A stretch of DNA of 49,863 bases from positions 326,644 through 376,506 of the forward strand of contig NZ_AWRU01000034.1 in the NCBI RefSeq assembly GCF_000523515.1. Reading direction: 5' to 3'. A model generated the notes under the pieces. The model was not told the origin of the DNA, did no database searches, and was given only the letters and a program-made list of their open reading frames with translations. The position numbers and the translations under genes were made by a program. This DNA is from Pedobacter sp. V48. GTDB taxonomy: Bacteria; Bacteroidota; Bacteroidia; Sphingobacteriales; Sphingobacteriaceae. Below, one piece after another: positions 7,102 through 15,004 of this stretch. The first letter of the stretch is position 1; the number at the start of each line of letters is the position of its first letter.

Positions 7102-7938
7102 ATGCAGTGGTTTGGAAAAGGAAGTGGTAATATCGACGATAGAAGGGGTATGAGTGGCGGCACCATTGGTGGTGGCGTTGGTATTATCATTGTAGTTCTA
7201 GGTCTTCTCTTCGGAAAAGATTTAACAGGTCTGGTTAGCCAGTTGCCTGTAAATAATGTTACGCAATCTGAGGGTAAACAAGGAGACCCGACTGATGCAG
7301 AAGGTAAGTTTGCGGATGGCGTTCTTGAGTCGACAAATCAAGTCTGGGAGCAGCAATTTCAAAGCCTGGGGCAGGAATACGAGAAGCCAAGAATGGTCTT
7401 GTTTACCAATATGGTACAGTCAGCCTGTGGCAATGCGAGCTCCGCGGTTGGACCATTCTATTGCCCAGGAGATCATAAAGTATATATTGACTTGTCCTTT
7501 TATCAGGATTTAAAGGACAGATTTGGCGCTGCCGGGGATTTTGCACAAGCATATGTAATTGCTCATGAGGTAGGCCATCATGTTCAGAATTTATTGGGCA
7601 TTTCTGATAAATTGCAAAAGGCCAGAGGACAGGTAAGTGAGGTTGAGTACAACCGGTTGTCTGTTAAACTGGAATTACAGGCAGATTTTTTTGCCGGCTT
7701 GTGGGCACATCATGCTCAAAACTTAAAAGACTTTAAATTAGAAGAGGGAGATATTGACGAAGCTTTAAACGCGGCGAATGCAATAGGTGATGATAAACTA
7801 CAGAAACAAGCTCAGGGAGAGGTTGTTCCGGATGCATTTACTCATGGTACATCTGCGCAAAGAATGTACTGGTTTAAAAAAGGGTTTGAGACTGGAGACA
7901 TTAATCAAGGGGATACGTTTAGTTCAAAACAACTATAA
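7102..7938 (+). CDS. YpfJ-type neutral zinc metallopeptidase
   Basis: This 278-residue protein has one N-terminal membrane helix (about 21-44) after the basic start MQWFGKGSGNIDDRRG, then a peptidase domain with HEVGHH (His155, Glu156, His159) and a downstream ELQADFFAG that supplies the third ligand region. It belongs to the YpfJ/zincin family of unknown substrate. The frame is open upstream to a TTG at 7042, but the family start MxWxGxxxSxNxxDRR begins at the ATG at 7102, so that start is chosen. Its active site should face the periplasm. Confidence 0.9.
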   Translation: MQWFGKGSGNIDDRRGMSGGTIGGGVGIIIVVLGLLFGKDLTGLVSQLPVNNVTQSEGKQGDPTDAEGKFADGVLESTNQVWEQQFQSLGQEYEKPRMVLFTNMVQSACGNASSAVGPFYCPGDHKVYIDLSFYQDLKDRFGAAGDFAQAYVIAHEVGHHVQNLLGISDKLQKARGQVSEVEYNRLSVKLELQADFFAGLWAHHAQNLKDFKLEEGDIDEALNAANAIGDDKLQKQAQGEVVPDAFTHGTSAQRMYWFKKGFETGDINQGDTFSSKQL

Positions 7939-8004
7939 ATAAGCCTGTAGTTTTGCAATTTTTTTGATATATATATAAGTTTAAACGCTTAATATTCTCC
8001 AGAG

Positions 8005-8036
8005 TTGTATAACTTTAGAACAAAACTATTATACAA
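8005..8036. promoter_or_regulatory. 8-bp inverted repeat upstream of the signalling operon
   Basis: TTGTATAA (8005-8012) is mirrored exactly by TTATACAA (8029-8036), with a 16-nt spacer. It ends 43 nt before the first gene of the CheB/CheR operon. It could be an operator or a leader hairpin. The remainder of the 141-nt gap is AT-rich and shows nothing else certain. Confidence 0.4.
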
Positions 8037-8079
8037 ATTATTTTGCTAATGCTATTTAGAAGCTTATTCCCCTTTAATA

Positions 8080-9204
8080 ATGATATTAATTGTAGATGAT
8101 ACGCCAGAGAACCTTATCTCTTTAAAAAGGGTTCTTGAAAGGCATAATTTTGAAGTTGATACTGCATCCTCAGGTGAAGAAGCTTTAAAAAAAGTTCTTA
8201 AAAATGAATATGTCCTGATTATTTTGGATGTGCAAATGCCTGGGATGGATGGCTTTGAAGTTGCGGAAGCCATTTCAGGGTACAGTAAAGCCAAAGAAAC
8301 GGCTATAATATTTTTATCTGCTGTAAATAAAGAACTAAAATTTATTACCAGGGGTTATTCCTCTGGGGGGCTCGATTATATTACCAAGCCCGTTGATATG
8401 GATATTTTGCTTTTAAAGGTAAAAACGTTTTACCGCATCTATGAGCAGAGCAGGAAGCTGATTGAAATTCAAAAGGCATTACTTGATGAAATAGAGTATA
8501 GAAAGCAAGCCGAGCGTAAAAAGGATGAGTTTATCAGCATCGCCAGTCATGAATTAAAAACGCCCTTGACAAGTGTTAAAGGGTATATGCAATTGCTTGG
8601 AAGAAGCGTAGAAAAGGGAGACATCCCGACAGTCAAAAAACATCTTGAGAAAGCACAAATCCAGTTAGAGAAGCTTCATGAACTGATTGCTGATTTATTG
8701 GATATATCAAAAATCGAAAGTGGAAAGCTTAAGTTTAACAAAAAAGATTTTGCAATTGATGATCTGCTAGATAGTGTAATCGACATTATCCGGCAGGCTA
8801 ATCCTGAATTTAACATCATTAGGAAAGGAAAAGTGGGCATTGAAGTTTATGCCGATGAAATGAGGATTGAACAGGTGATTATTAATTTTTTAACAAATGC
8901 CATTAAATACTCTCCTGGAACGAATGAAATTCACATTCATGTAGATGTAATTGCTGATAAGGTTTACGTAGGGGTAAGGGATTTTGGAATTGGGATTGCC
9001 CCGGACCAACAAAAGTCTGTGTTCGATAAATTTTATAGGGTTGAAGAAACCTCTATACACTTTCAAGGACTGGGTATTGGACTGTTCATCTCTGCCGAAA
9101 TCATAAAACGGCATGGTGGAGAAGTTGGGGTTAAAAGTACGCTTGGCGAGGGTTCTGAATTTTATTTCATTTTACCTGTAAATTCTGGCACTGAAACGGA
9201 TTAA
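8080..9204 (+). CDS. REC-histidine kinase (receiver domain at N-terminus)
   Basis: This 374-residue cytoplasmic protein has a receiver domain (1-120; Asp6, Asp7, phosphoacceptor Asp50 in IILDVQMPGMDG, Lys103), a linker helix, HisKA (145-215; His157 in IASHELKTPLTS), then an ATPase domain (Asn273, DFGIGI at 301, GLGIGL at 330). It has no membrane segment, so it receives phosphoryl input through its own REC and can pass it on. It is the first gene of a six-gene operon, 13 bp before the large hybrid kinase. Confidence 0.93.
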   Translation: MILIVDDTPENLISLKRVLERHNFEVDTASSGEEALKKVLKNEYVLIILDVQMPGMDGFEVAEAISGYSKAKETAIIFLSAVNKELKFITRGYSSGGLDYITKPVDMDILLLKVKTFYRIYEQSRKLIEIQKALLDEIEYRKQAERKKDEFISIASHELKTPLTSVKGYMQLLGRSVEKGDIPTVKKHLEKAQIQLEKLHELIADLLDISKIESGKLKFNKKDFAIDDLLDSVIDIIRQANPEFNIIRKGKVGIEVYADEMRIEQVIINFLTNAIKYSPGTNEIHIHVDVIADKVYVGVRDFGIGIAPDQQKSVFDKFYRVEETSIHFQGLGIGLFISAEIIKRHGGEVGVKSTLGEGSEFYFILPVNSGTETD

Positions 9205-9217
9205 AAGACATTAATTT

Positions 9218-12200
9218 ATGAAAGAAAAATCTTTAAGAAATAATTTACGAATTGGCTTAGGGCTATCACTGTTGATCCTTTTTATTTCATCACTTGCGTC
9301 TTTTGTTAGCATAAAGAACCTGATTCAAAACGCAGATCTGGTTTCGCATAGCAATGAGGTTATGACGAATCTTGATGGTGTAATTTCGACATTAAAAGAT
9401 GCAGAAACAGGACAGAGAGGATACTTGTTGACTGGTGATAAGGTTTTTTTAGAGCCGTATAACGGTGCCAGACAATCGGCAATTGATCTTTTAAGTAAAA
9501 TAAGCTCAGATACAAAGGACAATTCTTTTCAGCAGCAAAATGCGAAGGAATTACAAGGGATTATTGATGACCGGTTAAGTATTATTGAAAAAACCATAGT
9601 GTTAAAGAGTAAAGGCGAAAGCGTTACAACGGCTCAATTACTTGACGGAAAGGTGTACATGGATAAGTCGAGAGCGGTTATTAAAAGAATGCAGGCAGAA
9701 GAAAAGAGATTGCTTGATGATCGGACTGCTAATATGAATAAAATGGCGGGCTATACCCCAATTTTAATTCTTATAGCTGCTTTTTTTGCCATTTTAATTA
9801 CCGTAATTTTCTATAAAAGAGTTTCATCTGATTTTAATACCAGAAGGCGATTACAAAAAGAGCTGGAGGATAAGAATGAGGAGATGGACAATAGGATAGA
9901 AGTTATTCAAGGTATTGCTGCTCAAATTTCTAATGGCGATTACCAGATCCGGATGAACGCTGAACAAAAAGATGGTCTGGGTAGTTTAGCGGGGTCATTA
10001 AACTCGATGGCTGAATCACTTCAGTATTCTTTTGCCCTTTTGGCCGATAAAGAATGGCTCCAATCGGGCATTGCCTCTCTTAACGATAAAATGGTTGGAG
10101 AAAAAAGCGTAGAAGACCTTGCTAATGATATTCTTGAGAATATTATAGTACATACTAATAGCTCCGTTGCAGCTTTTTACCTGGCAGGAGACGATTCGGA
10201 GTTGCATCTTGCAGGAAGTTATTCGCTGACCGCGGACAGGGAAAAGGAAAGGTTGAGGGCCGGAGAGGGGGTTGCCGGCCAAGTATTTAAATTGGGGAAA
10301 CAAATTTTAATTAATGACATTCCCGAAGGCGAAATGACTATTAGCTATGCTACAGGTACCACCAAGCCACGAAATATTGTTACTTTTCCTGTGATTAGGC
10401 ATAATGAGACTATCGGGGTAGTGGAGCTTGGCTCATTAGGTACCTATACACCCCTGCAGCTAGAGTTCTTTAATAGTATTTCGCATAATATTGGAATTGC
10501 AGTACATGTTGCCCAGAACCGCAAGAAATTACAGGAGCTTTTAGAGGAAACGCAGGCTCAGGCCGAAGAGCTGCAGGCTCAGCATAGTGAACTGGAAGGA
10601 CTCAATGCCGAGTTGGAAGCGCAGACGCAAAAAATACAAACTTCTGAAGAAGAGTTGAGGGTGCAGCAGGAGGAATTACTGCAAAGTAATCAGGAACTTG
10701 AGGAAAGAACAAGCTTATTGGAAGAAAAGAATCAACTCATACAGGAGCGAAATCTGGATATACAACAGAAAGCAGAACAATTGGAGCAAAGTACCAAGTA
10801 TAAATCTGAGTTCCTTGCTAATATGTCGCACGAATTGCGCACTCCTTTAAACTCAATATTATTGTTGTCTAAGTTAATGTCGGAGAACAAAGAGCTCGAT
10901 AAGGAATATGTGGAGTATGCGGATGTGATCCAAAGCTCAGGACAAGGGTTGTTGGGGCTTATTGATGAAATACTTGACCTCTCCAAAATAGAGGCGGGGA
11001 AAATGAAACTTGAGTTCGATGATATTAGTGTTAATGAGGTCGTAACTGATATGCGGTCTTTGTTTGAACCACTGGCCAAGAATAAAGGGCTTGAGTTAGT
11101 TATTGATGTTGAGGAGAGCAAGGGTATCATTAATACGGATAAAATGCGACTTGAACAGATTTTAAAGAACCTGCTGTCTAATGCTATCAAATTCACAAAT
11201 CACGGCAAGGTATCATTAACAGTAAAAAGGGACGATACAAATAAGTTTACCTTGTTTAAAGTCACGGATACTGGTATAGGTATTCCGGGGGATAAACTCG
11301 GGCTTATATTTGAAGCATTTCAACAGGCTGATGGTTCGACCAGAAGAAGATTTGGGGGCACAGGGCTAGGTCTTTCCATAAGCAGGGAATTAGCGAAACT
11401 TTTAGGGGGAGAAATTGAGCTTACCAGCAAAGAAAATATAGGTAGTGAGTTCACCTTCTCTTTACCCATAGATAGGTTGGCTGCAGTTAAAAAAGAAGAA
11501 GTGGAGGAGACGGATACTTTTACTCCTATTGAAAAGCAAAAAGAGGTTGTTCTGGAAAGGTTTACCGTTGAGCATATTCCACAAGAGGTTGAGGACGACA
11601 GGAACGATATTAAGGATGACGATAAAGTGATTCTAATTGTAGAAGATGATACTGCATTTGCGAAAACGCTGTTAAAATTTACCCGAAAAAGAAATTATAA
11701 AGGGATTGTAGCCGTTAGGGGTGATGTTGGAATTGAACTGGCCAATCACTACAAGCCACTGGCTATTCTATTGGACATTCAGCTTCCTGTTAAAGATGGA
11801 TGGCAGGTAATGGAAGAGTTAAAGTCGAATCCTAAAACCCGACATATTCCTGTTCATATCATGTCGTCGCTTGAGGTAAAAAAAGAAAGTTTGTTAAAGG
11901 GCGCCGTGGATTTTATAAATAAGCCTGTAGCTCTTGAGCATATGGCGCAGATATTCCAAAAGCTTGAGCAGGCATTAACTAAGGGGCCTAAAAAAGTTCT
12001 TATTGTGGAAGAAAATAAGCAGCATGCCCAAGCTTTAAGTTATTTCTTAAGTAACTATAATATCAATACGCAGGTTGCTAACAATGTTAAGGAAGGGATT
12101 GGCGCATTACAAGAAAAAGAAGTGGATTGTGTGATTCTGGATATGGGTATACCAGATAAGAACGCATATGAAACACTTGAAACTATTAAGAAAAGTGAAG

Positions 12201-12805
12201 GCCTGGAGAATTTGCCTATCATCATCTTTACCGGCAAAAACTTATCGAAGGGTGAAGAGAGTAGAATTAAACAATATGCCGACTCAATTGTGGTTAAAAC
12301 GGCCCATTCTTATCAAAGGATATTAGATGAAGCAGGATTGTTCTTGCATCTTATAGAAGAGAAGGAAATGGATGGCAAGCATAAAAAACACGCATCTGAA
12401 AAACTTGGAGGCCTATATGAGATACTGAATAACAAAACAGTTCTGATTGCTGATGATGATGTGAGAAACATATTCTCATTAACAAAAGCATTGGAACAGC
12501 ATAAAATGAAAGTTTTAGCTGCTACTGATGGCAAAGAAGCCCTACAGATGCTTAAAGAGAACCCATTGATAGATATTGTACTAATGGATATGATGATGCC
12601 TGAGATGGATGGATATGAGAGCACTAAAGAGATCAGAAAGATCCCTGCATATAAACAATTACCGGTTTTGGCTGTTACTGCCAAAGCAATGATGGGTGAT
12701 AGGGAAAAATGTATTGCCGCAGGGGCATCTGATTACATCTCGAAACCTGTTGATATTGATCAGCTAATCTCGTTATTACGTGTTTGGCTTTATAACAAAG
12801 TGTAA
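9218..12805 (+). CDS. CHASE3-HAMP-GAF hybrid histidine kinase with three receivers
   Basis: The protein has 1195 residues. Order: membrane helix 11-31; CHASE3 helical sensor about 33-175 (DAETGQRGYLLTG signature); membrane helix 180-199; HAMP about 200-272; GAF about 290-432; Glu/Gln-rich coiled coil 433-528; HisKA with His538; ATPase with Asn655, DTGIGI at 684 and GGTGLGLS at 713; REC1 with Asp853 and Lys902; REC2 with Asp975 and Lys1027 (acidic pair Glu931-Glu932); REC3 with Asp1124 and Lys1176. All catalytic residues are present. REC3 is nearly a copy of the single-domain regulator encoded next. The coiled coil contains a pattern like chemoreceptor methylation sites (443-455), with CheR and CheB encoded downstream. 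Confidence 0.95.
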   Translation: MKEKSLRNNLRIGLGLSLLILFISSLASFVSIKNLIQNADLVSHSNEVMTNLDGVISTLKDAETGQRGYLLTGDKVFLEPYNGARQSAIDLLSKISSDTKDNSFQQQNAKELQGIIDDRLSIIEKTIVLKSKGESVTTAQLLDGKVYMDKSRAVIKRMQAEEKRLLDDRTANMNKMAGYTPILILIAAFFAILITVIFYKRVSSDFNTRRRLQKELEDKNEEMDNRIEVIQGIAAQISNGDYQIRMNAEQKDGLGSLAGSLNSMAESLQYSFALLADKEWLQSGIASLNDKMVGEKSVEDLANDILENIIVHTNSSVAAFYLAGDDSELHLAGSYSLTADREKERLRAGEGVAGQVFKLGKQILINDIPEGEMTISYATGTTKPRNIVTFPVIRHNETIGVVELGSLGTYTPLQLEFFNSISHNIGIAVHVAQNRKKLQELLEETQAQAEELQAQHSELEGLNAELEAQTQKIQTSEEELRVQQEELLQSNQELEERTSLLEEKNQLIQERNLDIQQKAEQLEQSTKYKSEFLANMSHELRTPLNSILLLSKLMSENKELDKEYVEYADVIQSSGQGLLGLIDEILDLSKIEAGKMKLEFDDISVNEVVTDMRSLFEPLAKNKGLELVIDVEESKGIINTDKMRLEQILKNLLSNAIKFTNHGKVSLTVKRDDTNKFTLFKVTDTGIGIPGDKLGLIFEAFQQADGSTRRRFGGTGLGLSISRELAKLLGGEIELTSKENIGSEFTFSLPIDRLAAVKKEEVEETDTFTPIEKQKEVVLERFTVEHIPQEVEDDRNDIKDDDKVILIVEDDTAFAKTLLKFTRKRNYKGIVAVRGDVGIELANHYKPLAILLDIQLPVKDGWQVMEELKSNPKTRHIPVHIMSSLEVKKESLLKGAVDFINKPVALEHMAQIFQKLEQALTKGPKKVLIVEENKQHAQALSYFLSNYNINTQVANNVKEGIGALQEKEVDCVILDMGIPDKNAYETLETIKKSEGLENLPIIIFTGKNLSKGEESRIKQYADSIVVKTAHSYQRILDEAGLFLHLIEEKEMDGKHKKHASEKLGGLYEILNNKTVLIADDDVRNIFSLTKALEQHKMKVLAATDGKEALQMLKENPLIDIVLMDMMMPEMDGYESTKEIRKIPAYKQLPVLAVTAKAMMGDREKCIAAGASDYISKPVDIDQLISLLRVWLYNKV

Positions 12806-12809
12806 CTAT

Positions 12810-13175
12810 ATGGCGAAAAAGATTTTGATAATTGATGACGATAACAGGAACATTTTTGCGTTATCGGCTGTTTTGAAAGCAAAAGGCTACCAATGTTTAA
12901 CCGCGACTGGGGGAGAAGAAGGAATAGACTTGCTTAAAGAGAATAAAGAGATCGCAGTGGTGTTAATGGATATGATGATGCCGGGAATGGATGGATATGA
13001 GGCGATTGCTAAAATAGATGAAAGTCCTGAAATTAAACATGTTCCTGTTATAGCCGTTACTGCCCAAGCTATGGTTGGAGATAGAGAACGTTGTATTAAT
13101 GCAGGGGCCGCCGGCTATGTTTCTAAACCGATTAATGTTGAAGAGTTAACAAGTTTACTCATAAAGTATATTTAA
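12810..13175 (+). CDS. Single-domain response regulator (REC only)
   Basis: This 121-residue receiver domain has Asp9, Asp10, phosphoacceptor Asp54 in VLMDMMMPGMDG and the KP motif in YVSKPIN. There is no output domain, so it probably acts as a phosphoryl shuttle or by protein contact. It closely resembles REC3 of the preceding hybrid kinase (RNIF after the acidic triplet, MMMP, DREKC versus DRERC), suggesting origin by local duplication. The ATG at 12810 lies 5 nt after the kinase stop; an upstream in-frame TTG would overlap the kinase and is not preferred. CheR follows after 1 nt. Confidence 0.92.
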   Translation: MAKKILIIDDDNRNIFALSAVLKAKGYQCLTATGGEEGIDLLKENKEIAVVLMDMMMPGMDGYEAIAKIDESPEIKHVPVIAVTAQAMVGDRERCINAGAAGYVSKPINVEELTSLLIKYI

Positions 13176-13176
13176 A

Positions 13177-13998
13177 TTGGAACTCTCTGTAATTAGCGAC
13201 GATCACGTTGAGATCTTACTCTCAGACCTTCTGGAAAAGTATGGGTATGATTTTACGGGGTATTCCAGAGCATCCTTAAAGAGAAGAATTGTACGGTTGT
13301 ACAGTTTGGATAGAGCTGTAAGTTTTGCAGAGTTCAGGTATAAGGTAAATAACGATAGTTTATACTTTAAGCGGTTTGTAGAACAGATTACGGTTAATGT
13401 AACTGAAATGTTTAGAGATCCCGTTTTTTTTAAAACTTTAAGAGATGTGGTATTGCCAAAACTGGGTACATATCCATTTATCAGGATTTGGCTAGCGGGC
13501 TGTTCAACAGGAGAAGAGGCATATTCGATCTCAATTATTTTAAAAGAACTTAACCTCCTGCATAAATCTTTAATCTACGCAACAGATTTAAATCCAATTG
13601 TGCTGGAAAAGGCAGCACAAGGAATGTTTGGAATGAATAGCATGAAGCAATATTCTGAAAACTATATTTTATCCGGAGGTTTAAAAGATTTCTCAAGTTA
13701 TTATACGGCGAACTATTCGTTGGCTAAATTCGATGAAGACCTAAAGAGCAAGATTATATTTTCTACGCATAATCTTGTTTCTGATTACTCCTTTAATGAG
13801 TTTCAGCTCATTTTATGTAGAAATGTATTGATCTATTTCGATAGGGAACTACAGCAGAAGGTGCTGAACCTTTTTGATGAGAGCCTTGAAGAATTGGGGT
13901 ATTTGGCACTTGGAACTAAGGAAACGATTAACTTTTCTGGTATTTCGGACAAGTATAAACGATTGGATTCAGAGAAGATCTGGAGGAAAATACAATGA
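13177..13998 (+). CDS. cheR: CheR-type protein-glutamate methyltransferase
   Basis: This 273-residue protein has the helical CheR N-domain (1-75) and a SAM-dependent methyltransferase domain with NVTEMFRDP (74-82), the SAM loop IWLAGCSTGEEAYS (104-117) and LCRNVLIYF (213-221). CheR transfers methyl groups from SAM to glutamates of chemoreceptors, but no chemoreceptor gene is in the window. The start is TTG at 13177, one nt after the preceding stop; no in-frame ATG exists before the conserved core at residue 78. It overlaps cheB by 4 bp. Confidence 0.93.
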   Translation: MELSVISDDHVEILLSDLLEKYGYDFTGYSRASLKRRIVRLYSLDRAVSFAEFRYKVNNDSLYFKRFVEQITVNVTEMFRDPVFFKTLRDVVLPKLGTYPFIRIWLAGCSTGEEAYSISIILKELNLLHKSLIYATDLNPIVLEKAAQGMFGMNSMKQYSENYILSGGLKDFSSYYTANYSLAKFDEDLKSKIIFSTHNLVSDYSFNEFQLILCRNVLIYFDRELQQKVLNLFDESLEELGYLALGTKETINFSGISDKYKRLDSEKIWRKIQ

Positions 13999-14561
13999 TG
14001 AAAAAATGTGAAGCATTTATTATTGGAGGATCTGCAGGGAGTTTAGATGTGCTTTTAAAAGTGCTTCCATTAATTAATGTTGCAATAAAATTTCCAATTG
14101 TTATTGTTATCCATCGCAAACATGGTGCAGATTCTTTATTGCCGGAATTGTTATCTACCAGAACTAAACTTAAGGTTAAAGAGGTAGATGAGAAAGAGCC
14201 GTTAACTGCAGGTACTATTTATATCGCCCCCTCAGATTATCATTTACTGATAGAACAGGACCGTTCATTCTCTTTGGATTATTCCGAGAAAATAAACTAT
14301 TCCAGACCGGCAATTGATGCTACATTTCAGACCGCGGCCGAGGTTTATAAAGATAAATTGGCCTGCCTTTTACTTTCAGGATCAAATGCCGATGGTGTAA
14401 ATGGCTTGAAAAGTGTAAAGCTCTGGGGGGGGACAACCTTAATCCAGGACCCAACGACTGCTCAGGTAGCCTATATGCCTGCCCATGCTCAGGCTAACGT
14501 AAAAATAGATCGTGTTTTAAGCATAGAAGATATAGTAGAATTCATAAATTTGTTGCCCTAA
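13995..14561 (+). CDS. cheB: CheB-type methylesterase, catalytic domain only
   Basis: At 188 residues this is the CheB catalytic domain without the receiver domain normally fused in chemotaxis CheB. The triad is visible as Ser13 in GGSAGS, His40 in VIHRKHG and Asp133 in SGSNADGVNG. It should hydrolyse methyl-glutamate esters or deamidate glutamines. Without its own REC, control may come from the single-domain regulators encoded on either side. The 4-bp overlap with cheR indicates coupled synthesis of the opposing enzymes. Confidence 0.92.
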   Translation: MMKKCEAFIIGGSAGSLDVLLKVLPLINVAIKFPIVIVIHRKHGADSLLPELLSTRTKLKVKEVDEKEPLTAGTIYIAPSDYHLLIEQDRSFSLDYSEKINYSRPAIDATFQTAAEVYKDKLACLLLSGSNADGVNGLKSVKLWGGTTLIQDPTTAQVAYMPAHAQANVKIDRVLSIEDIVEFINLLP

Positions 14562-14586
14562 ACTTTGTAGTTAATCATACCCGCAA

Positions 14587-14955
14587 ATGGAGAAGAATAA
14601 AAGAGTATTTGTATTTGATGATAATGCAGAAATTTTAGAATTATGTACCATTATTCTGGAAGATGCAGGTTTCGATATTAAGACATCTTCGACCTCTAAT
14701 AATATTATAGATCAGGTGATGGCTTACATACCAGATATTATTTTTATGGACAATTGGCTGCCGGATGTAGGAGGGATTGACGCAACCAGAGAGCTTAAAG
14801 GTCATGAGGCACTGAAAGGTATACCCGTTATTTATTTCTCCGCAAATAACGATGTACAGGCACTTGCGGCAGAGGCTGGGGCAGATGGCTACTTGTCTAA
14901 GCCATTTGATATCCAGGAATTAGAGGATATCATTCACAAACATCTTTCTATATAA
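14587..14955 (+). CDS. Single-domain response regulator (REC only)
   Basis: This 122-residue receiver has Asp11, Asp12, phosphoacceptor Asp55 in IIFMDNWLPD and Lys105 in YLSKPFD. It is the last gene of the signalling operon, 25 bp after cheB and directly before a strong terminator. It is less similar to REC3 of the hybrid kinase than the regulator at 12810. With no output domain, its target is probably a protein partner such as CheB or a kinase; this is inference. Confidence 0.92.
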   Translation: MEKNKRVFVFDDNAEILELCTIILEDAGFDIKTSSTSNNIIDQVMAYIPDIIFMDNWLPDVGGIDATRELKGHEALKGIPVIYFSANNDVQALAAEAGADGYLSKPFDIQELEDIIHKHLSI

Positions 14956-14956
14956 G

Positions 14957-14992
14957 AAAGCGCCTGCATCAAATTAATAGTGCAGGCGCTTT
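14957..14992. terminator. Bidirectional terminator between convergent operons
   Basis: AAAGCGCCTGCA (14957-14968) pairs perfectly with TGCAGGCGCTTT (14981-14992), a 12-bp stem with a 12-nt loop and A/T tracts on both sides. It ends the signalling operon and the leftward peptidase gene. Confidence 0.85.
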
Positions 14993-15004
14993 AGTACTTT
15001 TAGG

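Noticed and set aside
10732..11196. 154-codon reverse frame inside the hybrid kinase gene
   Set aside because: Lies opposite the HisKA/ATPase coding region; composition is the mirror of the kinase codons and there is no promoter or homology.
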